Source: Clostridiales bacterium UBA3277 (GTDB lineage: Bacteria > Bacillota > Clostridia > Oscillospirales > Oscillospiraceae). Taken from it: a stretch of DNA of 26,373 bases. Both the position numbers and the translations under genes were made by a program. A model generated the notes under the pieces. The model did no database searches, was not told where the DNA came from, and saw nothing but the letters and a program-made list of their open reading frames with translations. The stretch is taken from NCBI GenBank assembly GCA_002362145.1, contig DETX01000003.1, positions 1 through 26,373 on the forward strand, in the 5' to 3' direction. Shown here in pieces: positions 15,734 through 22,776 of the stretch. The first letter of the stretch is position 1, and every line of letters starts with the position of its first letter.

Positions 15734-16762
15734 TTGAAACAACAAAACAAGATTGCCAGCATGCTCCGGCGCGCCGCAATGTCCCTGCTGATTCCCGTTG
15801 GCATTTGGGTGGTGTTTGTCATTGCCGTCGCCATCAAGAGCGGGGGATTTGACGGCCGGCTGATTTCCAAGCAGCTGATCACAACCCTCCGCCAGATGGT
15901 GCAGCCTGCAATCATCTGCTACGGCCTGATGCTGAACATGTCCCTGGGCATGATGAACTTCTCCGCCGGCGGCCAGATGCTGTTTGCCGGTATCATCGGC
16001 GGCACCATCGCCAAGGCAACCGGTACCGGTGTGGTAGGACTGGTGTTCTTCTGCCTGCTGGTCTGCGTGGCTACGGGCGCGGTGAACGGTCTGCTGTACA
16101 ATGCCATGCGAGTTCCCTGCATCGTTCTGACCATCGGCATGATGCTGGTGTGGGAGTCCTTCCCCAAGCTGCTGGTTCCCAACGGACTGAACCTTTCCCG
16201 GAATCCCGCCATGACGATCCTGACCCGCCAGCCCTACTGCTTCATCGTGCTGGCCATCATGGCAGCCATATTCTACGTGATCTTTAACAGGACGGCCTTC
16301 GGCCACAATATGCGGGCCCTGGGCAGCAATCAGGCCATTGCAAACTCCGTAGGCCTGGACAGCGACAAGATCAAATTTCTGTCCTTCCTGCTGGGCTCCG
16401 TGTTCCTGGGCATCGGCGCCGTGCTGTACGTCAGCAACATGGGCGAAGTACGCAACGTCACCACCATGGGCTCCATGACCATCATGATGGACGGCTTCAT
16501 GGGAATGTTCATCGCCATGTTCATCGCAAAGTACTGCAATATGACCATCGCGATTCCCTTCGGCGTGTTCACCATGAAGATGATGACCAACGGTTTTGTG
16601 GCACTGGGTGTCTCTTCCACCGTCCGCGACATCGTCCAGGGCTTCTTCCTGCTGATCCTGCTGGTGATTCAGGCGAATTCCGGACTCTTCGAGCGCCGCC
16701 GGCTGGATGCGGAATACCGGGACAACTGCAACAAAATCTACGCAGTCAAGGCTTCGAACTGA
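15734..16762 (+). CDS. Sugar ABC transporter permease 2 (RbsC-like)
   Basis: A second permease of the same family, 342 residues, not a close copy of permease 1; the two probably form a heterodimer. Family signatures are MLNMSLGMMNFSAGGQMLFAGIIGGTIA near 70-100 and GHNMRALGSNQAIANSVGLDSDKIKFLSFLLGSVFLGIGA near 195-235. The start is decided by the ribosome site: AGAGGTGAT ends a few bases before a TTG at 15734 (MKQQNKIAS), whereas the GTG at 15725 lies inside that ribosome site. Thus TTG is the probable start codon. It follows the lipoprotein gene by about 54 bp and is followed by an intrinsic terminator. Confidence 0.9.
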   Translation: MKQQNKIASMLRRAAMSLLIPVGIWVVFVIAVAIKSGGFDGRLISKQLITTLRQMVQPAIICYGLMLNMSLGMMNFSAGGQMLFAGIIGGTIAKATGTGVVGLVFFCLLVCVATGAVNGLLYNAMRVPCIVLTIGMMLVWESFPKLLVPNGLNLSRNPAMTILTRQPYCFIVLAIMAAIFYVIFNRTAFGHNMRALGSNQAIANSVGLDSDKIKFLSFLLGSVFLGIGAVLYVSNMGEVRNVTTMGSMTIMMDGFMGMFIAMFIAKYCNMTIAIPFGVFTMKMMTNGFVALGVSSTVRDIVQGFFLLILLVIQANSGLFERRRLDAEYRDNCNKIYAVKASN

Positions 16763-16776
16763 GCACTTTAAACACC

Positions 16777-16811
16777 GAGGGCGGAGGAAATGCTCCGCCC
16801 TCATTTTTATT
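16777..16811 (+). terminator. Intrinsic terminator between importer genes and GH3
   Basis: GAGGGCGGAG (16777-16786) pairs perfectly with CTCCGCCCTC (16793-16802) over a 6-nt loop and is followed by ATTTTTATT. The ribosome site of the next gene begins only 3 nt after the T-rich tract and no promoter is visible between, so GH3 expression probably depends on read-through. Confidence 0.85.
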
Positions 16812-16827
16812 ACAGGAGGTAAAAATT

Positions 16828-19203
16828 ATGTGCTACCCCTATCAGGACGCGTCCCTCTCCATTGATGAACGGGTGGAGGATCTGCTCTCGAGAATGACCA
16901 CCCGGGAAAAGGTGAGCCAGCTCAACTGCCTCATGGGCATGGGCCTGACCGATCTTGAGAAGGCCGGTCTGGATGACGGAATGGGCGAAATGGATCTTAT
17001 GAGCCTTCCCGCCGACCAGATGGCCGCCATCATCACCGCCGTCCAGGACTATATGCGGGACCATACCCGGCTGGGCATTCCCGTGCTGTTCCACGCCGAG
17101 GCCCTGTCCGGTCCGCTGATTGCCGGAGCTCAGAGCTTCCCCACCTCCATCACCCTGGGTGCCACCTTTGACCCGGAAATCGTCCGGGATATGTCCGACC
17201 GCAGCCGCAAGCAGATGACGGCCGTCGGCATCCGCCAGGCTCTCTCTCCCGTGCTGGATGTGACCCGGGATCTGCGCTGGGGCCGGATCAGCGAGACCTA
17301 CGGCGGCGACCCCACCCTCTGCGCCGCCATGGGCACCGCCTTTGTCCAGGGCCTCCAGGGCGATGATATGAAGCAGGGCACCGCCGCCACGCTGAAGCAC
17401 TTCCTGGGCTATTCCTTCACCAGCGGCGGGCTGAACATGGCCCGGACCATGACCGACGAGCGGGATTTCCGGGAATCCTTTGCCAAGCCCTTTGAGGCGG
17501 CCATCCGGGTAGGCAACGTCCGCTCCGTGATGAACAGCTACTCCGAATATAACGGCAAGCCCATCTGCGCCAACAAGGCAATCCTCACGGATCTGCTCCG
17601 GGACGACCTGGGCTTTGACGGCCTGGTGGTCAGCGACTATATGTCCGTGAACCGGCTGGTGAACGTGTTCCACATGGCCGAGACCCCCGCCGAGGCGGGC
17701 GAAATCTGCCTGGCCGCCGGTCTGGACGTGGAGTGCCCCATGCCCTATGGCTACAACGACCAGATGGCGGCGGACGCCGACGCCGGGAAATTCGATATGG
17801 CCTATATCGACCGCTCCGTGCGCCGGATTCTGAAGCTGAAATTCGAGCTGGGCCTGTTTGAGAACCCCTATCCCAACCCGGAGGCCATGGCCGTTGTCTT
17901 TGACAACACCGAAAACCACAAAAAGTCCCGGGAAGCCTCCATGAAGGCGGTTACCCTGACCAAGAACGACGGAATCCTGCCCATCACCGACCGGACCAAG
18001 AAAATCGCCGTCATCGGCCCCATGGGTGACGCGCCCCGGGCCTTCTTCGGCGGCTACACCATCCCCTCCGGCATGGAATTGGCTCTGGGCGCAGGCGGCA
18101 TGGCCGGCCTGGATGCGGATAACGCCCTCAGCCTGGGCGAAGGCTCCACCAACCCCATGGCCGCCCGTCATCTCCCCCTCCACGCTGCCGACGAAATGAT
18201 CCGCTCCGTGCATCCGGAGTTGAAGACGACCTTCGAGGCGCTGAAGGAAGAATATGACAATGTGACCTTTGTGGAGGGCTGCGACTACAACGATCCCGAC
18301 ATAAGCGGCTTTGCCGCCGCCGTTGCCGCGGCAAAGGAGGCCGACATTGTGATCATGACCGTCGGTGGCAGAAGCGGCTGGGGCATGTTCAATAACAGCG
18401 GCGAGGGCGCCGACAGCACCCATGTGGGGCTGCCCGGTGTCCAGGAGGAGCTGGTAAGGGCCGTCTACGCCGCCAATCCCAACATGGTCATCGCTCACAC
18501 CGATGCCCGTCCCCTGGTCAGCGAATGGGCCTATGAAACCGTTCCCGCCATCGTGGAAGGGTGGCTGGGCGGCATCTTCGGAGGAATCGCCCTGGCAAAA
18601 ACCATTGTTGGCGAAAACAACCCCGGCGGCCGCCTGCAGCTGAACGTTCCCCGCAACGACGGCCATACGCCCGTAACCCACGACGCCCACAACGGCACCG
18701 GCTGGCGCAGCTTCCCCAACGGGGCGCTGAACGCCGACGGCTATCTGAACTGCTCCATGAAGCCGCGCCGTCCCTTTGGCTACGGCCTGAGCTACACAAG
18801 CTTTGCCTACGAGGACTGCTCGGTTTCCCTGGATGGCCTGAAGGTCACCGCGGCTGCCACAGTCAAAAACACCGGCGCCGCTGCCGGCGATGAGGTTGTG
18901 CAGCTGTATGTCAGCGACAAGATCGCCTCCATCATCCGCCCGGAGCTGGAGCTGGCCGGTTTCTGCCGCGTCAGCCTGCGCCCCGGCGAGAGCAAGCGGG
19001 TGGAGCTGACCTTTGGCCTGGACCAGATCGCGTTCCGCAATGACGAGGGCGAATGGGTCGTGGAGGCCGGCGATTTCGACGTGAGCTTCGGCAGGGACAG
19101 CGAAGAAATGCGCTTTACCGAAACGGTCACCCTGGAGGAAACCCAGGTCATTGACCATACCGCCCGGGGCTTCTTCGCCGACGCAAAGGTGCTTGAGATC
19201 TAA
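16828..19203 (+). CDS. Glycoside hydrolase family 3, probable beta-xylosidase or beta-glucosidase
   Basis: A second GH3 enzyme, 791 residues, cytoplasmic (no signal peptide). The barrel domain shows GIPVLFHAEALSGP (about 78-91), LSPVLDVTRDLRWGRISETYGGDP (about 140-163) and TLKHFLGYSFTSGG; the nucleophile is D270 in VVSDYMSVN. The alpha/beta sandwich domain (about 375-620, IAVIGPMGDAPRAFFGGY) and a fibronectin-III-like C-terminal domain (about 660-775, AAAGDEVVQLYVSD, FCRVSLRPGESKRVEL) follow. It is shorter than the left-operon GH3 and lacks its Ig-like tail; the two are diverged, so they probably cleave different linkages. AGGAGG lies 8 nt before the ATG. It sits directly behind an intrinsic terminator and is followed by a strong one. 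Confidence 0.93.
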   Translation: MCYPYQDASLSIDERVEDLLSRMTTREKVSQLNCLMGMGLTDLEKAGLDDGMGEMDLMSLPADQMAAIITAVQDYMRDHTRLGIPVLFHAEALSGPLIAGAQSFPTSITLGATFDPEIVRDMSDRSRKQMTAVGIRQALSPVLDVTRDLRWGRISETYGGDPTLCAAMGTAFVQGLQGDDMKQGTAATLKHFLGYSFTSGGLNMARTMTDERDFRESFAKPFEAAIRVGNVRSVMNSYSEYNGKPICANKAILTDLLRDDLGFDGLVVSDYMSVNRLVNVFHMAETPAEAGEICLAAGLDVECPMPYGYNDQMAADADAGKFDMAYIDRSVRRILKLKFELGLFENPYPNPEAMAVVFDNTENHKKSREASMKAVTLTKNDGILPITDRTKKIAVIGPMGDAPRAFFGGYTIPSGMELALGAGGMAGLDADNALSLGEGSTNPMAARHLPLHAADEMIRSVHPELKTTFEALKEEYDNVTFVEGCDYNDPDISGFAAAVAAAKEADIVIMTVGGRSGWGMFNNSGEGADSTHVGLPGVQEELVRAVYAANPNMVIAHTDARPLVSEWAYETVPAIVEGWLGGIFGGIALAKTIVGENNPGGRLQLNVPRNDGHTPVTHDAHNGTGWRSFPNGALNADGYLNCSMKPRRPFGYGLSYTSFAYEDCSVSLDGLKVTAAATVKNTGAAAGDEVVQLYVSDKIASIIRPELELAGFCRVSLRPGESKRVELTFGLDQIAFRNDEGEWVVEAGDFDVSFGRDSEEMRFTETVTLEETQVIDHTARGFFADAKVLEI

Positions 19204-19265
19204 TACGGACGCCGCCCGCAGGCGCTTCCCCAGATCTCTGAGGCGGCGCTCCCTTCCATAAAAGC

Positions 19266-19299
19266 AAATTCCGTCTGCCCCCCGGCAGACGGAATTTTT
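19266..19299 (+). terminator. Strong intrinsic terminator after GH3
   Basis: AAATTCCGTCTGCC (19266-19279) and GGCAGACGGAATTT (19284-19297) form a 14-bp perfect stem with a CCCC tetraloop, and the T-run overlaps the last stem bases (19295-19299). It ends the importer-GH3 transcript. The A-rich opposite side makes it potentially bidirectional. Confidence 0.92.
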
Positions 19300-19352
19300 C
19301 AAATTTTCGAAATCTCCCCGGATGGGAGATACGGCTTTTGCCCCTTCCCGCG

Positions 19353-19372
19353 AAAGCCCGGCGGGGCTTTTT
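19353..19372 (+). terminator. Second terminator-like hairpin upstream of the regulator
   Basis: AAAGCCC (19353-19359) pairs with GGGCTTT (19364-19370), with TTTTT at 19368-19372. It is a weaker backup stem about 55 bp after the main terminator and before the regulator's promoter-like -10 sequence. Confidence 0.55.
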
Positions 19373-19376
19373 CCAC

Positions 19377-19407
19377 TTGCAAAATCTTCAAAAAATGTTA
19401 ATATAAT
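19377..19407 (+). promoter_or_regulatory. Possible promoter of the regulator block
   Basis: A perfect -10 TATAAT (19402-19407) lies in an AT-rich stretch that is also a palindrome, TAATATAATATTA. The best -35 is TTGCAA (19377-19382) at a long 19-nt spacing, so the promoter is probably weak, which suits a regulatory gene. Confidence 0.45.
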
Positions 19408-19468
19408 ATTACGTTATTACATTCGAGTTACCCGCCCCGGGAGATCACCAGGTCAGGAGAAATTGACG

Positions 19469-20515
19469 ATGGCAACTGTAAAGGAAATTGCGGAAAAAAG
19501 CGGCGTATCCATCGGTACGGTGGATCGCGTCCTTCATAATCGCGGCCGGGTCAGTCCCGAAACCCGGAAGCGGGTGCTGGCAATCGCCGACGAACTTCAG
19601 TACGTTCCCAACCGGGTGGCCCAGAGCCTGGCCACCCGGAAAAAGAGGCTGCACCTGGGCTTTGTCCAGATAATCGGGGAAGGCCGTCCTTTCTTTACAG
19701 ACATCAATACCGCCGCCCATAAAAAGGCGGAGGATCTGGCGGAATACGGCGTCAAGGTGTCTTTTTTGACCCTGGATATTGACTGCCTGATGGATAGCGA
19801 CTTTAAAGCCGGGCTGTCCGTTCCCCAGGACGTGAACCTGAAGGAGCTGGACGGCCTCGTCCTGCCGGGAAGACTCGTGTACTCGAGAATCCGGGATAAA
19901 ATCTGCGCCGGGTGTCCCGTGGTTTTCTACAACCAGTATCCCGAGTGCGAGGAAGCGCTGGCGTATGTTGGCTGTGACTATGGCCGCGCGGGGAACATTG
20001 CCGCCGGACTGTGCGTCCTCAGCGGCGGCCGCAGGGCCAGAATCGCGATTCTCTCAGAGGGGATGCCCGACCGGCAGATTCTCAGCTATACGGAGCGTGT
20101 GCGGGAATTCCGCCGCCGCCTGGAAACGGAGTATCCGGACAGCACCGTGGCAGGGGAATTGTTCTTTTCCGGCGACTATTCGGAAAATGTGCTGCGCTGT
20201 AAATATTTTCTGCGAAAGCACCCGGATATCACCGTGGCCTATGTTGTCAACCCGGGGGATTACAGCATCTGCGGCATCCTGAGAAAGTACGATCCGGATC
20301 GAAGAATCCGCATCATTACCAACGACCTGGGCCAGACCCAGAAAGAAATGCTGCGAAACGGCAGCATTTCCGCCACGATCACCCAGCAGCCGGAGGTCCA
20401 GGGCAGCTATCCGCTGCAAATTCTGTATGAGTATCTTGCCTTTGGGAAGAAGCCCCAGGATAAGAACATCTATACAAAGCTGGAAATCCGGGTGGCCGGA
20501 AACATGGATTTTTGA
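19469..20515 (+). CDS. LacI-family transcriptional regulator 1
   Basis: A 348-residue repressor or activator with an N-terminal LacI-type helix-turn-helix ([24 protein letters not shown], 3-26) and hinge ([15 protein letters not shown], about 45-60), followed by a periplasmic-binding-like sensor domain ([19 protein letters not shown] onward). It has GTVDRV in place of the commoner ATVSRV/L in the recognition region, as does regulator 2. The ATG at 19469 has AGGAGA 8 nt upstream; an in-frame extension of 49 codons runs through the promoter and the second hairpin and is not credible. The ligand is likely a pentose or short xylo-oligosaccharide. Its stop codon region provides the ribosome site of the next gene. 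Probable targets are the motif sites in the two control regions, by inference. Confidence 0.93.
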   Translation: MATVKEIAEKSGVSIGTVDRVLHNRGRVSPETRKRVLAIADELQYVPNRVAQSLATRKKRLHLGFVQIIGEGRPFFTDINTAAHKKAEDLAEYGVKVSFLTLDIDCLMDSDFKAGLSVPQDVNLKELDGLVLPGRLVYSRIRDKICAGCPVVFYNQYPECEEALAYVGCDYGRAGNIAAGLCVLSGGRRARIAILSEGMPDRQILSYTERVREFRRRLETEYPDSTVAGELFFSGDYSENVLRCKYFLRKHPDITVAYVVNPGDYSICGILRKYDPDRRIRIITNDLGQTQKEMLRNGSISATITQQPEVQGSYPLQILYEYLAFGKKPQDKNIYTKLEIRVAGNMDF

Positions 20516-20526
20516 AGGCGCTTATC

Positions 20527-21318
20527 ATGGAGATAACGGATATCAAGCTGGCGCCGGACGGCGCGCTGTACCGCGTATCGGGCGGGGAGGCGGAGCTGTT
20601 CGATTTTAACGGGGAATATGGCGGGTTTTATCCGAAGTGCGTCTTTTCCGCCGCCGCCAGGTGCCGGGACGGCTTCTACATCGCGGGCCTGGACGGGGAT
20701 GGCGCGGCTCACTTGTTCACCTCCGTAACCGGCGATGCCTGGACCGAGACGGAGATGGTCCCGAAGGATCACCCCGCCGCCCGGGGAGAGTGCGGAAAGG
20801 TATTGTCGATTCTGGAATCGGAAGTGGATTCCCATATCTACCTGGTCTGCGAAAATGGCTGCATTTTCACCCTGCCCGGCTGCCCGAAGTGCGTCAAGGA
20901 ACAGCGGTACCCCCAGAAATTTACCGGGGCGCGTTTGGAAGGGGAAAACCTGGTGGTCACCTGTGAAAACGGGGAAACCCTGTCGGTGATGCTGGCCGCG
21001 CTGCAGCAGCTTCGGACCAGCTGGAGCTATGCCCTGCCCGCGCTCCAGGCGGGGGCGGTACTTTTTGATCTGCGGGAGGAAGAGGACTGTGAGCGCACCC
21101 TTCCCTACGGGCAGTTTGTTTCGGTTCAGGCGGCCCTGCGGCGGATTAAGACAATGAATCCCGCCACAACATTGTTCCTCTTCTGCTATACCGGGGTTCA
21201 GGCGGATACCCTCACCCAGTATGCCAGAGTGCTGGGGCACATGAATACGTTTTCTCTGGGCGGGCCGGAACATCTGCTGCAAAAAAATGAGGGCAGATGG
21301 CCCGAAATCCAGAAATAA
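20527..21318 (+). CDS. Uncharacterised protein with C-terminal rhodanese-like domain
   Basis: A 263-residue soluble protein that I do not recognise as a whole. Residues about 169-250 read as a rhodanese-like domain: AVLFDLREEEDCE (D181 in the usual DxRE position), a helix AALRRIKTMNP, then LFLFCYTGVQADTLTQYARVLG with C220 where the catalytic cysteine sits, ending in FSLGGPEHL. The N-terminal 160 residues are short alternating beta-like strands with repeated aromatic and glycine turns (DGALYRVSGG, DGFYIAGLDGDG, FTSVTGDAWTE resembling an Asp-box), suggesting part of a beta-propeller or sensor. The ATG is 12 nt after the stop of regulator 1 with GAAGG upstream; a TTG start at 20512 overlapping that stop is possible. 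Its place between two LacI regulators suggests a regulatory accessory role, which is inference. Confidence 0.8.
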   Translation: MEITDIKLAPDGALYRVSGGEAELFDFNGEYGGFYPKCVFSAAARCRDGFYIAGLDGDGAAHLFTSVTGDAWTETEMVPKDHPAARGECGKVLSILESEVDSHIYLVCENGCIFTLPGCPKCVKEQRYPQKFTGARLEGENLVVTCENGETLSVMLAALQQLRTSWSYALPALQAGAVLFDLREEEDCERTLPYGQFVSVQAALRRIKTMNPATTLFLFCYTGVQADTLTQYARVLGHMNTFSLGGPEHLLQKNEGRWPEIQK

Positions 21319-21399
21319 GCCTGACGGCGCGCTTTACGCCGGAAAAAGACAAAATGCCTTTGCCCATCAATCGCGGGCAGAGGTGAAGGGGATGACAAG

Positions 21400-22431
21400 A
21401 TGGCAACCATGAAGGAAATCGCCCAGCTTTCCGGTGTCTCCCGGGGAACTGTGGATCGTGTAATCAACAACCGCGGAGGCGTGGACCAGGGCACCTGCGC
21501 CAAGGTGCTGCGGGCTGCCGAGCAGCTGAATTATTCTCCGAACAAGATCGCCCGCTCTCTGGCTGCCCGAAAGCGGAATTACCTGTTCACGTTCATCCTC
21601 TTCAGCCCGATTAAAGCGCCCTTTTTCGCCCAGATTCACGACGGAATCCTGCAGGAGGCGGAGGAGCTCCGGGAAAGCGGCGTTACCGTAAAGATCCGGG
21701 TGGCGGAGACCTGGGAGGCCCAGGCGTTTATTGAGCAGCTGGACGGGGCGGTGGCGGACGGCTCCGCCGGAATTGCCATTGCCGGAATCAACGAGCCCGC
21801 CCTGGTGGAGCGCATCCGGCAGATTATCGCCTCGGGAATCCCGGTGATCACGGTGAATTCCGAGATCCCCAACTGCGGCCAGCTGGCCTATGTGGGCAGC
21901 AACGCCTTCCAGGCGGGATGGACCGCGGCGGAGCTGATCCGGCTGATTCAGCGGGATGAGAAGATTGTGCTGGGTGTCATCCTGGGCTTTCGCAGCAGCA
22001 AATGCCACACGGGCAGGTTCGAGGGCCTGAAGGCCGGCCTCAATTCCATGGGCATCCAATGGGAGCTGGTCTTTGTCGAGTGCAATAACGATGACGACTT
22101 TGACAGCTTTGACATTGTGAGGCAGCAGCTGAGGCTGCACCCGGAGATCAACACCCTGTTTTTGGCCACCGGTTCCGGGGCCTACGGCGCCTGCCGGGCG
22201 GTAGAATCCTCCGGCATGGCGAAAAAACTGCGGGTCGTCTGCTATGACAACACGCCGCTGCTCGCCGAGATGCTGAAAAAGCAGGTGATCTCTGCCACGG
22301 TGTGTCAGGAGCCGGAGCGCCAGGGCGCGGAGCCGCTGAGAATTCTGTTTGACTATCTGGCCCTGGGGATGAATCCGGAAAGGAACGTTGTCTATACAGA
22401 CAACGAAATTATGATCCGGGAATGCCTGTGA
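21400..22431 (+). CDS. LacI-family transcriptional regulator 2
   Basis: A 343-residue paralogue of regulator 1, with helix-turn-helix MATMKEIAQLSGVSRGTVDRVINNRG (1-26), hinge YSPNKIARSLAARKR (about 45-59) and an RbsB-like sensor domain beginning LFTFILFSPIKAPFFAQIHDGILQEAEELRESG. The sensor retains ligand-cleft style segments GIAIAGINEPAL, VITVNSEIP and CYDNTPLLAEMLKKQVISATVCQEPERQG. The start ATG has GAGGTGAAGGGG upstream. It is probably co-transcribed with the previous two genes after an 81-bp gap and is closed by a strong terminator. Which of the two regulators controls which promoter cannot be told from sequence. Confidence 0.93.
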   Translation: MATMKEIAQLSGVSRGTVDRVINNRGGVDQGTCAKVLRAAEQLNYSPNKIARSLAARKRNYLFTFILFSPIKAPFFAQIHDGILQEAEELRESGVTVKIRVAETWEAQAFIEQLDGAVADGSAGIAIAGINEPALVERIRQIIASGIPVITVNSEIPNCGQLAYVGSNAFQAGWTAAELIRLIQRDEKIVLGVILGFRSSKCHTGRFEGLKAGLNSMGIQWELVFVECNNDDDFDSFDIVRQQLRLHPEINTLFLATGSGAYGACRAVESSGMAKKLRVVCYDNTPLLAEMLKKQVISATVCQEPERQGAEPLRILFDYLALGMNPERNVVYTDNEIMIRECL

Positions 22432-22480
22432 CGGGGCTTTCCGGCCTTCGAAAAATTCCCTTGCTTTGGAACCTTCCTGT

Positions 22481-22525
22481 AAACGCCCTCTTTTCCCGGA
22501 CACGCATCCGGAAAAGAGGGCGTTT
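22481..22525 (+). terminator. Terminator after regulator 2
   Basis: 22481-22499 and 22508-22525 form an 18-bp stem with one bulged C; the arms start AAACGCCCTC and end GAGGGCGTTT. The 8-nt loop reads ACACGCAT, which happens to equal part of the operator-like motif. The tract after the stem (CCTGTTTTG) is only moderately T-rich. Confidence 0.75.
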
Positions 22526-22535
22526 CCTGTTTTGC

Positions 22536-22549
22536 ACACGAAAACGCAT
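22536..22549 (+). promoter_or_regulatory. Operator-like motif site E (ACACGAAAACGCAT)
   Basis: It matches the 14-mer of sites A and D in 12 of 14 positions and lies about 160 bp upstream of site D, a spacing like that of sites A and C in the importer control region (about 220 bp). It also comes within one mismatch of a loose catabolite-repression (cre) pattern. Confidence 0.4.
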
Positions 22550-22651
22550 CCAAAAATTCCAGCCCGGTTAATTTGACACTGCCGCCGGAAGGACTTGTGG
22601 AAAATAGATAAAAACCCGATATAAAATAGGTATATATTCAACAATTTCTGG

Positions 22652-22663
22652 CTTCTTAAGAAG
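22652..22663. promoter_or_regulatory. Perfect palindrome CTTCTTAAGAAG upstream of the GH120 promoter
   Basis: This 12-bp perfect palindrome ends 6 nt before the -35 hexamer, a position suited to an activator or to a repressor blocking polymerase. I saw no second copy in the other control region. Confidence 0.4.
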
Positions 22664-22669
22664 AATCGC

Positions 22670-22698
22670 TTGACGTTGACTCAAAAAAATGGTATATT
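22670..22698 (+). promoter_or_regulatory. Promoter of the GH120 gene
   Basis: The -35 TTGACG (22670-22675) and -10 TATATT (22693-22698) are separated by exactly 17 nt. Transcription should start near 22705, placing motif site D at about +4 to +17. The -10 hexamer is identical to that of the left-operon promoter. Confidence 0.8.
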
Positions 22699-22708
22699 TT
22701 GTTTGTAG

Positions 22709-22722
22709 ACACGCACACGCAT
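22709..22722 (+). promoter_or_regulatory. Operator-like motif site D (ACACGCACACGCAT)
   Basis: This site is identical over 14 bp to site A and sits immediately downstream of the predicted transcription start, a classical repressor position. It also opens an inverted repeat, CGCATG (22718-22723) and CATGCG (22731-22736), separated by 7 nt, which would suit a dimeric LacI-type protein better than the direct repeat alone. Confidence 0.55.
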
Positions 22723-22776
22723 GGCGAATTCATGCGCAAAAAAGCAGTGGCTTTTGCCTCGAAAGGAGAAACAGAA

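Larger units (their letters stand above)
22526..22669. other. AT-rich control region upstream of GH120
   Basis: The 345-bp gap between regulator 2 and the GH120 start contains no gene. Besides the terminator, promoter and motif sites listed separately it holds an isolated TTGACA (22573-22578) without a matching -10, a TATAAA (22620-22625) without a good -35, and a perfect 12-bp palindrome CTTCTTAAGAAG at 22652-22663. Confidence 0.5.

Noticed and set aside
19322..19468. N-terminal extension of LacI regulator 1 by 49 codons
   Set aside because: It passes through a terminator-like hairpin and the promoter-like TATAAT, whereas the ATG at 19469 has a good ribosome site and begins the standard helix-turn-helix.
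22536..22550. A CcpA catabolite-repression (cre) site overlapping motif site E
   Set aside because: One 15-mer comes within one mismatch of a loose cre pattern, but the other copies of the motif fit cre worse, so the repeated motif is not explained by CcpA. It remains possible for this copy only.
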